Shown piece after piece: positions 27,442 to 36,999 of a stretch of DNA of 64,000 nt. Where the stretch lies: assembly GCF_024448895.1 (NCBI RefSeq), contig NZ_JAMOIC010000012.1, positions 1 through 64,000 of the forward strand, read 5' to 3'. The notes beneath the pieces were generated by a model, which did no database searches, was not told where the DNA came from, and was given only the letters and a program-made list of their open reading frames with translations. The position numbers and the translations under genes are program-made. Position 1 is the stretch's first letter, and each line of letters starts with the position of its first letter. The DNA is from Stutzerimonas stutzeri (GTDB lineage: Bacteria; Pseudomonadota; Gammaproteobacteria; Pseudomonadales; Pseudomonadaceae).

Positions 27442-30237
27442 GTGCGTCGACTCTGGGTCGCCATTGCTTTTACCTTCAGTCTATTGATGGCTGCGCTGAA
27501 CGTATTGACCGCATCCGCCCAGACCGCTGAACCTTCTCCTGAAACATCACCCGAGGCAGCCCAACCGACTGGCCCCAATTGGCGACTGCTCGTCGACCAG
27601 TCAGGCCTGTTGACCCTCGACGAAATTGTCGCTCAGAGAAACCTCTTCCAACGAACCGACGAGCGCGCGTTCGCCGCCCCGGCTAGCGACCATGCGGTAT
27701 GGCTGCAGGTCAGCCTTCCGGCAGCTGCTGATCCAAACTGGCTCTGGATTTTCGCACCGCGCGTGCAATATCTGGATTTCTATCTACTGAATGATGGTCG
27801 GCTGGAGCGACACGTAGAAACCGGCGAGCTGAGACCGCTGGAGTCGCGCCCTTTGCCCGCCCGCGCTTACCTGTTCTCAATGCCGAACGACAATGCTCCC
27901 CGCGAAGCTTACATTCGGCTGCAATCGTCACACCCGATCATGGCCTGGTTCAATACCGTGGACGAGGTGGGCCTGGTCGAGATGGCTCGGCCGGCTTACC
28001 TGTTCGGGGCGCTGTTCGGCGCCTTGGCGCTTTTGACGATCTATAACCTTCTGCGGTTCGCCTATACCTTTAGCTATAGCCATATCTGGCTCGCTGTATT
28101 GCACGGCGCTCTGCTGACATGCGCAGTGGCCAACCTGGGGCTACTGGCGGTATGGTCGCCAAAGTTGATATTCAGCCAGCCGCTGATCGCCGATATGGCA
28201 GCGCTGCTGACCTGTATCTCGTTGCTTGCCTTCACCTATGGGTTCTTTCATCACCGACGGAAGGCCTGGGTCACTTGGCTGCTCGCCCTGCAGGCAGTCT
28301 TCATCAGTGCATTGGCGGCGACGATATTGGCCACCGGTCAGTTCTGGTTTAGCTGGCTGATCTATGCACTGGTATTGGTCACCGCACTCAGCGTTACCGC
28401 GGTAGCGATTCACCACTGGCGACAAGGTTACGAACCCGCCCGACTCCTGGTCGCAGGGATGCTGGTATTCGACGGCGGTTTCGCTTTCGTACTGCCGGTT
28501 CTGCTGGGCTTCAATCAGTTCAATCCGGACTGGCTCACCGGCATCACCTTCAGCGTTGCCACCTGCTCGGGGCTGATTCTGAGTTTCGCCCTGCTCGAGC
28601 GTCAGCGGCAGATTCAAGCTGATAGTCGAAACCAGCACACCGCCGAAGCGGTAAACAGCGCCGAACTCAAAACCAAGGCGGACTTCCTCGCCAAGATCAG
28701 CCATGAAATACGCACGCCAATGAATGGCGTACTTGGCATGAGCGAGCTGCTGCTGGGGACCTCCCTGTCCGCCAAGCAGCGCGATTACGTTCAGACCATT
28801 CACAGCTCCGGCAACGAACTGCTCAACCTCATCAATGAAATACTCGACATATCCAAGCTGGAGTCAGGCCAGATAGAACTGGATGATGTGCAGTTCGATC
28901 TCAACGCCTTGATTGAGGATTGCCTGAGCATCTTCCGCGCCAAGGCCGAACAGCAGAAGGTCGAGCTGATCAGCTTCGTTCAGCCCCAGATGCCACACAT
29001 CGTCGCTGGTGACCCCACTCGACTGCGCCAGACGTTACTGAATCTGCTCGAGAATGCCTTCAAGCAAACCGATGAGGGCGAAGTGCTGTTGACTGCGGCA
29101 GTGGATGATCGCGACGGTCTACCACGCCTGCGTATCACGGTGCAGGATAACGGTCGGCCGCTGGAGAACCAGGAACGCGATGCTCTGCTCAACGCCGCAC
29201 TGGATAGCCGTGACTTCCTTGCCGCAACCCGGCTTGGCGGTCGCCTTGGCTTGATCATCGCCAGGCAGCTGGTCCACCTGATGGATGGCGAGTTTGGTAT
29301 TCAAACTGGTGGTATTGCCGGCAATACACTGTGGATCAGCCTGCCGCTGAGCACTGAAGTCACGGAGCAGCCGGGCAGCGATCTGGACGATCAGCTCAAA
29401 GGCACTCGGCTGCTGGTGGTGGATGACAACGATACGTGCCGTAAAGTGCTCAGCCAGCAATGCAGCAGCTGGGGCCTGGAAGTCAGCGCCGTAGCCTCGG
29501 GCAAGGAGGCGTTGGCGTTACTGCGCACCAAGGCGCACCTGCGCGAATACTTCGATGTGGTATTGCTGGACCAAGACATGCCAGGCATGACGGGTATGCA
29601 GCTAGCCAGCAGAATCAAGGAAGATTTCAGCCTGAACCACGACATCCTGCTGATCATGCTAACTGGCATGAGTAGCGCGCCAAGCAAGATCATCGCGCGT
29701 AACGCCGGCATCAAACGCATTCTCGCCAAGCCCGTGGCCGGCTACACCCTGAAGACAACGCTGGCAGATGAGCTCGCGCGCCGCACCAGCGCCTTAGAGC
29801 AGTCTTCGGCAATTCACGACAGCACCCCCCTATCAGTGCCGGACGACTTCCGTATCCTGGTCGCCGAAGACAACAGCATCTCGACCAAGGTCATCCGCGG
29901 CATGCTAAGCAAGCTCAACCTCAAACCGGAAACGGCCAGTAACGGCGAAGAGGCGCTTGCGTTGATCAAGGCATGTCCGTTCGATCTGGTTCTGATGGAC
30001 TGTGAAATGCCTATCATGGACGGCTTCGAAGCCACAGCTCAATTACGCACCTGGGAAGCATCGGAGAATCGGCGTCGGACGCCAGTAGTGGCACTGACTG
30101 CCCATATCCTTAGCGAACACCGTGAGCGTGCTCGGGAAGCTGGGATGGACGGTCACATGGCCAAGCCTGTCGAAATGTCCCAGTTACGCGAACTGGTCGA
30201 ACACTGGGCACGCGTTCGGGCTGCTGCTGATCGCTAA
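27442..30237 (+). CDS. retS: Hybrid sensor histidine kinase RetS
   Basis: A 931-residue inner-membrane protein. In order: signal peptide/TM (1-25), 7TMR-DISMED2 periplasmic domain (about 45-185), seven TM helices (about 190-395), HisKA with H421 (FLAKISHEIRTPMNGVLGMS), a HATPase region (about 535-655), REC1 with D710 (VVLLDQDMPG) and REC2 with D853 (LVLMDCEMPI). The G1 box reads DNGRPL instead of D-x-G-x-G. GTG at 27442 follows AAGGGA by eight bases. Known role: it binds GacS and lowers Gac/Rsm signalling, controlling the acute-chronic switch in P. aeruginosa. The purH-purD-retS order supports the name. Confidence 0.9.
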   Translation: MRRLWVAIAFTFSLLMAALNVLTASAQTAEPSPETSPEAAQPTGPNWRLLVDQSGLLTLDEIVAQRNLFQRTDERAFAAPASDHAVWLQVSLPAAADPNWLWIFAPRVQYLDFYLLNDGRLERHVETGELRPLESRPLPARAYLFSMPNDNAPREAYIRLQSSHPIMAWFNTVDEVGLVEMARPAYLFGALFGALALLTIYNLLRFAYTFSYSHIWLAVLHGALLTCAVANLGLLAVWSPKLIFSQPLIADMAALLTCISLLAFTYGFFHHRRKAWVTWLLALQAVFISALAATILATGQFWFSWLIYALVLVTALSVTAVAIHHWRQGYEPARLLVAGMLVFDGGFAFVLPVLLGFNQFNPDWLTGITFSVATCSGLILSFALLERQRQIQADSRNQHTAEAVNSAELKTKADFLAKISHEIRTPMNGVLGMSELLLGTSLSAKQRDYVQTIHSSGNELLNLINEILDISKLESGQIELDDVQFDLNALIEDCLSIFRAKAEQQKVELISFVQPQMPHIVAGDPTRLRQTLLNLLENAFKQTDEGEVLLTAAVDDRDGLPRLRITVQDNGRPLENQERDALLNAALDSRDFLAATRLGGRLGLIIARQLVHLMDGEFGIQTGGIAGNTLWISLPLSTEVTEQPGSDLDDQLKGTRLLVVDDNDTCRKVLSQQCSSWGLEVSAVASGKEALALLRTKAHLREYFDVVLLDQDMPGMTGMQLASRIKEDFSLNHDILLIMLTGMSSAPSKIIARNAGIKRILAKPVAGYTLKTTLADELARRTSALEQSSAIHDSTPLSVPDDFRILVAEDNSISTKVIRGMLSKLNLKPETASNGEEALALIKACPFDLVLMDCEMPIMDGFEATAQLRTWEASENRRRTPVVALTAHILSEHRERAREAGMDGHMAKPVEMSQLRELVEHWARVRAAADR

Positions 30238-30619
30238 CTCGGCTTAATCGAATTGGCTGAAGGTGTCGGCCTTTCCTCACTGATCACCATCACCTCCCAG
30301 TTTAGACCTGCTTTCCCGGCGATTCAGACGTTATCCACGCAAAGTCCACAAGCACGCGGCGGTGACGAAAGAATGCGCGCAAACGACGGACTTCCTGAGC
30401 GTTAAGCTCGAGTGCCACACCCCGTATTCACCCATTCCATTGTTGTTACCCTGAATTGCTGATCAACAAACGGCGAGACGGGTACTTTTCGGTCGACAAT
30501 GAACAAAACGCCCAGTCCGCTGCCGATAAAAGGACCGGCCGAATTATCCGCGACGCATGCATCCCAATTGTCCGAACCTTTGCTTCGAGGCACATGCCGT
30601 CGCCAAGGAGCCCACTTAG
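30238..30619. other. Intergenic region after retS
   Basis: About 380 bp with no supported gene. A 77-codon plus-strand ORF from 30499 lacks a ribosome site and runs into the next gene out of frame. No clear terminator, tRNA or long repeat was seen. The ribosome site AAGGAG of the following gene is at 30605-30610. Confidence 0.5.
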
Positions 30620-31570
30620 ATGATGAAGAGGAGCGATGTCGCATGGACTTTTGTCGGCATCTTAGCGGTGGTGCTTTCCGGCTATCTGCTTTATCACGAG
30701 GTCCGCAATCTTTCGCTTGCCGAGCTCACTGACAGCCTAGAGGCCATTACCCGACGCAATTGGCTGATGGCCGGGTTGGCGACCATGGGGGCCTACGTAG
30801 CGCTTGCTTGGTACGATCGTATCGCCCTCGCCCACCTTGGCAAACACATCTCGTGGTGGTTCATCACGCTCTGCTCGTTCACCACCTATGCCCTGGCCCA
30901 TAACGTAGGCGCATCGGTGTTTTCCGGTGCAGTTGTGCGTTACCGTGCATATCGCAGCAAGGGGCTGACCCCGCACGAGATTGGCGTGCTGATCGTATTC
31001 TGCTCGCTGACTTTTTTCCTCGGCACTCTACTGGCGGGTGGCGCCGTACTTATCGCTCGGCCGGATTTGCTGCACCGGCTCGTTGATGTCGATCCCTGGC
31101 TGTCGATCGCAATCGGCGCGTCGCTGCTGAGTTTGATCGGGCTATACGTGATCGGCGCCTGGCGGCATTTTTCGCCGATGCAGATAGGCAAATGGCGCAT
31201 AACCTATCCGCGCCTACCCATCGTGGGCCGTCAGCTGATCGCTGCGCCTCTGGAGCTTGCCTGCGCTGCCGCGATCATCTATTTCGCGCTACCCGAGGCC
31301 TCCAACCCTGGTTATCTGGTGGTGCTCGGCGTCTTTCTCGCATCTTTTTCGTTGGCGCTGCTGTCACACGCACCGGGAGGACTCGGCGTCCTTGAGGTGA
31401 CTTTTCTAGCTGCGCTTCCAGAATTGCCTACTGCAGACGTTCTGGCGGCCCTGATCGTGTTCAGAGGCTTTTATCTGATACTCCCGTTTGCGTTGGCCAT
31501 CCTCGTCGTGACGGTGTTCGAAGCAGGACAATGGTCTCAGCGTAGAAGTAAAGGCGCAGCTGAGGAGTGA
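30620..31570 (+). CDS. UPF0104 / LPG synthase-like integral membrane protein
   Basis: A 316-residue protein with seven to eight hydrophobic segments, of the family related to the flippase half of lysylphosphatidylglycerol synthase (YbhN/AglD-like). Conserved features are HNVGASVFSGAVVRYRAYRS and SHAPGGLGVLEVTFL. It lacks the catalytic aminoacyl-transferase domain, so lipid aminoacylation is unlikely. AAGGAG lies nine bases before the ATG. Downstream of retS in P. aeruginosa there is also a protein of this kind. Confidence 0.8.
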   Translation: MMKRSDVAWTFVGILAVVLSGYLLYHEVRNLSLAELTDSLEAITRRNWLMAGLATMGAYVALAWYDRIALAHLGKHISWWFITLCSFTTYALAHNVGASVFSGAVVRYRAYRSKGLTPHEIGVLIVFCSLTFFLGTLLAGGAVLIARPDLLHRLVDVDPWLSIAIGASLLSLIGLYVIGAWRHFSPMQIGKWRITYPRLPIVGRQLIAAPLELACAAAIIYFALPEASNPGYLVVLGVFLASFSLALLSHAPGGLGVLEVTFLAALPELPTADVLAALIVFRGFYLILPFALAILVVTVFEAGQWSQRRSKGAAEE

Positions 31571-31659
31571 CCCAGTCATGCAACGACAACATTGCACTAT
31601 GGCTATGGATGTCATCTCAGGCGATCATCCGCTCTTCATGAGAAAAGAAATCGAACTAC

Positions 31660-32403
31660 ATGACTGATCCCCGCACCAATCAGCCCAGTCCCGGGCAACC
31701 CCCTGAGCGTAAACCTCGCCCCCTGATGGACCTGGCGATCAGCATCGTCATCCCGTCAGTGATTCTGATGAAGCTCAGCGGCGAAGATCGCCTGGGGGCG
31801 GACGGCGCTTTGTTACTGGCGCTCGCCTTTCCACTGGGCTGGGGCCTGTTCGAGCTGGCGATACACCGTAAATTCAACTGGATTGCTCTGCTTGGCCTGA
31901 TCAGCGTCCTGCTTACCGGCGGTATTGGCTTGCTGCAACTCGATCCCGAATGGCTGGCGATCAAGGAAGCCGCTATCCCTGGCATCATCGGCATCGCCGT
32001 GCTCGCATCCACACGTACGCGCTTTCCGCTGATCCGCACCTTGCTCTACAACCCCAAGGTGCTGAATGTCGACAAGGTTCACGAGCAGCTAGAGCGAAAC
32101 GGGCAAGTGGCTCACTTCGAGACACGTCTTCTGCGCGCAACCTACTTTCTCAGCGGCACCTTCTTTTTTTCATCATTCATGAATTACGTGCTGGCTAAGT
32201 GGATTGTGAATAGTCCAGCTGGCAGCGAGGCGTTCAATGCTGAGCTCGGGCGCATGACCTTGCTCAGCTATCCCATGATCGCGATTCCAAGCATGGTGAT
32301 GATGATGGCGATCTTCTATTACCTCTGGAAAACCATTCACGGCCTCACTGGCCTGCGTCTGGACGACATCATTGCCAATCACGCATCCGACCGGAAATCC
32401 TGA
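31660..32403 (+). CDS. VC0807-family membrane protein
   Basis: A 247-residue protein with a Pro-rich cytoplasmic N-terminus and about six TM helices (PLMDLAISIVIPSVILMKL; WIALLGLISVLLTGGIGLL; MIAIPSMVMMMAIFYYLW), with the family motif LLYNPKVLNVDKV in a loop. Function unknown. The ATG has only a weak upstream purine stretch. It is convergent with the AEC transporter gene, eight bases away. Confidence 0.75.
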   Translation: MTDPRTNQPSPGQPPERKPRPLMDLAISIVIPSVILMKLSGEDRLGADGALLLALAFPLGWGLFELAIHRKFNWIALLGLISVLLTGGIGLLQLDPEWLAIKEAAIPGIIGIAVLASTRTRFPLIRTLLYNPKVLNVDKVHEQLERNGQVAHFETRLLRATYFLSGTFFFSSFMNYVLAKWIVNSPAGSEAFNAELGRMTLLSYPMIAIPSMVMMMAIFYYLWKTIHGLTGLRLDDIIANHASDRKS

Positions 32404-32411
32404 GTAGCGGG

Positions 32412-33311
32412 TTACGCTGACATCAACACCATCCACGACGGCAGTGTGATAACTGCCAACAGCGTCGAGAGGAACACTGTTGAGCTGACTGCGCGGGTAT
32501 CGTCCTGATTGATCACGAATGCCAGCACATTGACCCCGCTCGGACAGGCCGCCAGCAAGACGAGAACGCTCCTTGCCTCGTGGCCAATTCCCGGCAACTG
32601 CCCACTGACGTACCACACAAGTAGTGGGAACACGCCCAATTTCACGGCGGTCAAGCTCAATGCCGCCGCACTGGGCCGCAGCCGGTACCGTGAGAGGCTG
32701 ATGCCCAGCACAATCAGTGCGCAAGGCAATGCAGCCTCTGCTAACCAGTCTGCAATGCGCCAGATTGGCTGCGGCAGGTTCAGACCTGACACGTTCAGAA
32801 GTGCGCCGAGCGCGAGCCCCACGATGAGCGGATTAGCCAGATTCTTCAGCAGTGCCGTGCCGCTAACTTTCTGTCCCGAGCCAAACGCGCTGTAGAAGCT
32901 TTGTAGTGAAAACAGAATCAAGCTGTGAAATACAAGGATTGCAAAGACATACACCAGACTACCGGCGCCGAGCAGCGTGGTGACTAGCGGAATGCCCACC
33001 AGCACATTATTGGAGTACGCCGCAGTAAGGCCAAGTGGCGACGCACGCTCCTGCAACCGATGTGCAACCAGCGACACTAAACCGAAAACGGTAAGAACGG
33101 GCCCGAAGTAAGCCAGCAGCAGCATGGGCGACATCCCATCGCTAAGCTGTGCCCGAGCGATGCCGGCGAAGAGGACCGCCGGCATGAACAACTTGAAGGT
33201 GATATTGGCGAGACCCGCCGCCGCTTCGCCAGCAAGCCAACCACGCCGACCCAGCAGGTAGCCGAGGACGATCAGGCCGAAGATAGGCAGAATTGCCTGA
33301 AACACAACCAC
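32412..33311 (-). CDS. AEC family transporter
   Basis: A 299-residue integral membrane protein with about ten helices, in the auxin efflux carrier/malonate permease family (IFGLIVLGYLLGRRGWL at the start; NPLIVGLALGALLNVSGLNLP; LAACPSGVNVLAFV with the family Pro in a broken helix). The transported solute cannot be predicted. GTG at 33311 has GGAG seven bases upstream. It is 111 nt downstream of rfbD on the same strand. Confidence 0.85.
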   Translation of the reverse strand: MVVFQAILPIFGLIVLGYLLGRRGWLAGEAAAGLANITFKLFMPAVLFAGIARAQLSDGMSPMLLLAYFGPVLTVFGLVSLVAHRLQERASPLGLTAAYSNNVLVGIPLVTTLLGAGSLVYVFAILVFHSLILFSLQSFYSAFGSGQKVSGTALLKNLANPLIVGLALGALLNVSGLNLPQPIWRIADWLAEAALPCALIVLGISLSRYRLRPSAAALSLTAVKLGVFPLLVWYVSGQLPGIGHEARSVLVLLAACPSGVNVLAFVINQDDTRAVSSTVFLSTLLAVITLPSWMVLMSA

Positions 33312-33422
33312 ACGGGTTCTCCAGCAACACGGGGGACGTCATGTCACCCGGCAAAAAGGCCGCCAAGAATACCCGAGTCTCAAGTCTCACCGCACGCGAG
33401 GTCGAGCTAACCTCTATCCAGA

Positions 33423-34346
33423 TTAGGCCTGGGAATGGGTCGCTAGATTACCGACAGCTACCGCAGAGGCTGCCAGCTCATCAAGTACAACCGAGAGCTC
33501 CTCGTGCCAATCCAGTGTGTCTATGCCAAAAGTCGTTTCGAACTTGCTGCAATCGAGCACTGACCAGGCCGGCCTGCGGGCAGGCGTGGGGTACTGAGCA
33601 GTAGTAATAGGTGAAACCTGTGGCTGCTTCGCAAGCATGCCCTTGACTTCAGCCTGACGAAACACCTCTACCGCGAAATCGAACCAGGTGCAGGGGGATC
33701 GCCCGGTATAGTGATAAAGCCCCCATGCAAGCGCGCCTTGTTGCTCATAGCGTTGCGCCAGCTGTAACAAGACATCCGCGATGCTGCCAGCGTGGGTGGG
33801 GCAGCCGAACTGATCAGCCACGACGGAGAGGGAGTCACGCTGGGCGCCCAGACGCAACATGGTTTTGACGAAGTTGTGACCATGCGTGCCGTATACCCAG
33901 CTAGTGCGCAGAATCAGGTGCTGATCCATTACACGTTGAATTGCCGCCTCACCAGCCAACTTGCTCGCACCATAAGCGCCAGTCGGCGCGACTTCATCCG
34001 ACTCGCTGTAAGGGGTTCGCGCCTCACCGGAGAATACGTAGTCGGTTGAAATGTGCAGTAAGGGAATAGAGGCCTGCTGGGCGGCTTCCGCCAGGCTGGC
34101 GGCGCCATCACGGTTGACGGCGTAGGCCTCAGCACCATGAGTTTCGGCGTTATCGACATGGGTATAGGCAGCGGCATTTATGATCACTCCAGGCTTTACC
34201 TGGTTAACCAGATCCGCCACCTGTCCCGCATCGGTTATGTCCAGTTGATCACGAGTCATGCCAAGCGCTTCGACGCCGTACTGTTTCGCACGGCCTACCA
34301 ACTCGTGGCCGACCTGGCCACCGGCTCCGCATACAAGGATTCGCAT
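33423..34346 (-). CDS. rfbD: dTDP-4-dehydrorhamnose reductase
   Basis: A 307-residue extended short-chain dehydrogenase making dTDP-L-rhamnose. NAD(P)-binding MRILVCGAGGQVGHELVGRA is the start; ISTDYVFSG and the catalytic YGASK (YxxxK, about 128-132) follow; the C-terminal half fits the sugar-binding lobe. GAGG lies ten bases before the ATG; the 22 codons upstream are not conserved. rfbB, rfbA and rfbC are not nearby, so it is a solitary copy, possibly a second paralogue, or one that serves a polysaccharide made elsewhere. Confidence 0.9.
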   Translation of the reverse strand: MRILVCGAGGQVGHELVGRAKQYGVEALGMTRDQLDITDAGQVADLVNQVKPGVIINAAAYTHVDNAETHGAEAYAVNRDGAASLAEAAQQASIPLLHISTDYVFSGEARTPYSESDEVAPTGAYGASKLAGEAAIQRVMDQHLILRTSWVYGTHGHNFVKTMLRLGAQRDSLSVVADQFGCPTHAGSIADVLLQLAQRYEQQGALAWGLYHYTGRSPCTWFDFAVEVFRQAEVKGMLAKQPQVSPITTAQYPTPARRPAWSVLDCSKFETTFGIDTLDWHEELSVVLDELAASAVAVGNLATHSQA

Positions 34347-34712
34347 CTGGTTAACGCCTCTTTCAAAGCTCGCCGTTACCGGCAAGCGGGGTTTGTAACT
34401 GAGTCGATACACGCTGCTTGGGTCAGAGAGACCGAGATAGCGCGGTCCGTGCTTCGTTCAGGCCAGCATAATCGTAATTTGTTCCGCTAACTTCATGCGA
34501 GCTGAGAATTATTGTCGTTTTATACAACATTACACAGTCGCAAAAGCGATATTGATGATGCACAAGGTACTTGAGAGGGATAGGCCCCCTCAGAGTGCCG
34601 GTTTTTTATCACTGGTGAAACTCCCAGCCTGCACTGAAGCCCAATCTAGAAACGCATGTTGCCCGAGCTTTGTTAAAGCTTCGTTCTATCTTCTTCAACA
34701 TGAGGAAAGACC
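34347..34712. other. AT-richer intergenic region with a Fur-box-like site
   Basis: About 365 bp between rfbD and the decayed gene, visibly richer in A and T than its surroundings. TGAGAATTATTGTCG (34503-34517) matches the Fur 7-1-7 consensus at 11 of 14 positions. AGCTTTGTTAAAGCT near 34667-34681 is a short perfect inverted repeat. A long plus-strand frame crosses from 34495 into the pseudogene, but it has no ribosome site. Confidence 0.4.
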
Positions 34713-35109
34713 ATGCCCAGAGGTGACAAATCTACATATACCGACAAACAGCAACGTAAAGCCGAACACATCGAACAAAGTTACCAAGAGCGCGGTGTCA
34801 GCAGATGAGGCCGAAGCGCGAGCTTGGGCTACGGTGAATAAGCAAACGGGCGGTGGCGAGCGCAGAGGTGGCTCCGGTCGCACGAAGAATGAAACAGCCA
34901 AACGCGCCGACCGAAAGGATTCAGCGCACCGCGCGGCGCAGGCACGCTCTGGCGAGTCTCCCAACAACGGATCGGCTCGCAGCAGCCGTTCAGGCAGCAG
35001 CTCCTTGAGCGAACTCACAAGAGCTGAGCTGATACAGAAGGCCCGCGAGCGCGACGTACGCGGTCGCTAGACAATGCGCAAAAACGAGCTGATAAAGGCT
35101 CTGAGCTGA
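34713..35109 (+). pseudogene. Disrupted KGG/plasmid-stabilisation-type stress protein with a Rho-N-like tail
   Basis: Two lesions break one recognisable protein of about 132 residues. Frame one starts at ATG 34713 behind GAGGAAAG: MPRGDKSTYTDKQQRKAEHI, then EQSYQERGVSR and stop (34806-34808). The natural continuation DEAEARAWATVNKQTGGGE lies in the +1 frame from about 34804 and runs through a Lys/Arg/Ser-rich linker to SELTRAELIQKARERDVRGR. A TAG (35068-35070) then interrupts it, and the same frame continues TMRKNELIKALS to TGA (35107-35109), completing the SAP/Rho-N-like motif. Related pseudomonad proteins have no interruption. Two sequencing errors, or a programmed shift, are less likely. 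Confidence 0.72.
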
Positions 35110-35122
35110 GACGGAGGACGAC

Positions 35123-35263
35123 ATGCACAACAACGAGCCCGACCCCCGGGATGATGGAACACCAAGCCCCACGCCAGAACCCGAGCGCAGAGAGCCTGGC
35201 AGCAAAGTCCCCATCGAAGAGCCCAACGCGCCGGACCGCTCCGAAGAGCAGCGGCCACGCTGA
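35123..35263 (+). CDS. Small acidic Pro-rich protein (46 residues)
   Basis: MHNNEPDPRDDGTPSPTPEP then ERREPGSKVPIEEPNAPDRS and EEQRPR. GGAGG lies five bases before the ATG, the best Shine-Dalgarno in this region. The product is low-complexity, rich in Pro, Glu and Asp, and predicted disordered. It starts 14 nt after the decayed gene and ends 84 nt before the bacterioferritin-like gene. Similar short acidic proteins occur in pseudomonads near stress genes as I recall; function unknown. Confidence 0.55.
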   Translation: MHNNEPDPRDDGTPSPTPEPERREPGSKVPIEEPNAPDRSEEQRPR

Positions 35264-35346
35264 ACTTTGAGCGCCTTCACCACCGCCGCTGCCCATGGAG
35301 AAGCCCGCAGGTGAAACGGCTATATCGCTGACAACAGGAGACCGTG

Positions 35347-35880
35347 ATGAGCTACGTACAACTTAGTGACAAAAAGACTTTGCGTGAGCGTGCCCGCCAA
35401 CATGTCGAAAACGGCGCGGTAACAGAGAGCTATTCCGCCGACCGCGAGACGGTTATCAACCTTCTCAACGAGGCACTGGCAACCGAACTCGTGTGTTACC
35501 TGCGCTACAAGCGCCACTACTATATGGCGACTGGCCTGAAGTCGAGCGTTGCCGCGGAGGAATTTCTGGAGCACGCAAATGAGGAACAGGAACATGCTGA
35601 TCGGCTAGCGGAGCGCATCGTTCAACTTGGCGGTGCCCCTGATTTCAATCCCGACAGCCTAACCGAGCGCGCCCATGCGCAATATGCAGAGGGTAACGGC
35701 CTTTGCGATATGGTGTTCGAAAACCTGGTAGCAGAGCGGATTGCGATAGACAGCTACCGCGAGATCGTCCAGTACATTGGCGATAAAGACCCGACCACAC
35801 GACGAATCTTCGAAGACATTCTCGCTCAGGAAGAAGAGCATGCCGACGACATGGCCGGATTGCTGGACGGCATGAATTAA
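35347..35880 (+). CDS. Bacterioferritin-like ferritin-fold protein
   Basis: A 177-residue ferritin-like four-helix protein. Di-iron ligands are evident: E in LATELVCYLRYKRHYY, E-x-x-H in HANEEQEHADRLAERI, E in AERIAIDSYREIV, and E-x-x-H in AQEEEHADDMAGLL. A 40-residue N-terminal extension distinguishes it from canonical Bfr. It probably oxidises and stores iron or protects DNA. ATG 35347 follows AGGAG by six bases; the adjacent GTG 35344 is an alternative. It resembles the P. aeruginosa protein annotated as probable bacterioferritin near PA4880 (from memory). Confidence 0.85.
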   Translation: MSYVQLSDKKTLRERARQHVENGAVTESYSADRETVINLLNEALATELVCYLRYKRHYYMATGLKSSVAAEEFLEHANEEQEHADRLAERIVQLGGAPDFNPDSLTERAHAQYAEGNGLCDMVFENLVAERIAIDSYREIVQYIGDKDPTTRRIFEDILAQEEEHADDMAGLLDGMN

Positions 35881-35901
35881 CACCCTGCGCCGCTTGCACT
35901 G

Positions 35902-35920
35902 AGCCAGCCTTGGCTTTTTT
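35902..35920 (+). terminator. Terminator of the bacterioferritin-like gene
   Basis: AGCCA, loop GCCT, TGGCT, then TTTTTT. A short five-pair stem, but correctly placed 21 nt past the stop with a T-tract. Confidence 0.55.
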
Positions 35921-35927
35921 GTGATGC

Positions 35928-35954
35928 AAAAAAAAGGCCACCCGAGGGTGGCCT
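35928..35954 (-). terminator. Intrinsic terminator of lpxC and the dcw cluster
   Basis: On the minus strand AGGCCACC, loop CTCG, GGTGGCC is followed by eight T. It lies 22 nt beyond the lpxC stop and probably ends transcripts of the whole division cluster. Confidence 0.9.
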
Positions 35955-35976
35955 AAAATAGGAAAGAGAGTGCTAC

Positions 35977-36900
<924 letters not shown>

Positions 36901-36939
36901 CTATTGCGCTGTTGCGAATGGTTTCCAACAAAGGTGGCG

Positions 36940-36945
36940 ATCATA
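36940..36945 (-). promoter_or_regulatory. Candidate lpxC -10
   Basis: TATGAT on the minus strand, 52 nt before the lpxC ATG, with GTATTC 18 nt upstream as a weak -35. Confidence 0.35.
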
Positions 36946-36999
36946 GCAGAACCCCACTTTGCTGAATACCAATCACCCCAATCATCCTGATACATCCAA

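Noticed and set aside
30499-30732. 77-codon frame after retS
   Set aside because: No Shine-Dalgarno and it runs out of frame into the next membrane protein gene.
33312-33422. Terminator between rfbD and the AEC gene
   Set aside because: CCTTTTTGCC gives a T-run but no stable stem precedes it.
34660-34700. AlgU-type promoter before the decayed gene
   Set aside because: GAGCTT-N16-TATCT resembles the -35 but fails the -10 consensus.
34785-34815. Programmed +1 frameshift like prfB
   Set aside because: No Shine-Dalgarno-like stimulator or CUU-UGA slippery site, and the same gene has a second lesion, so decay is simpler.
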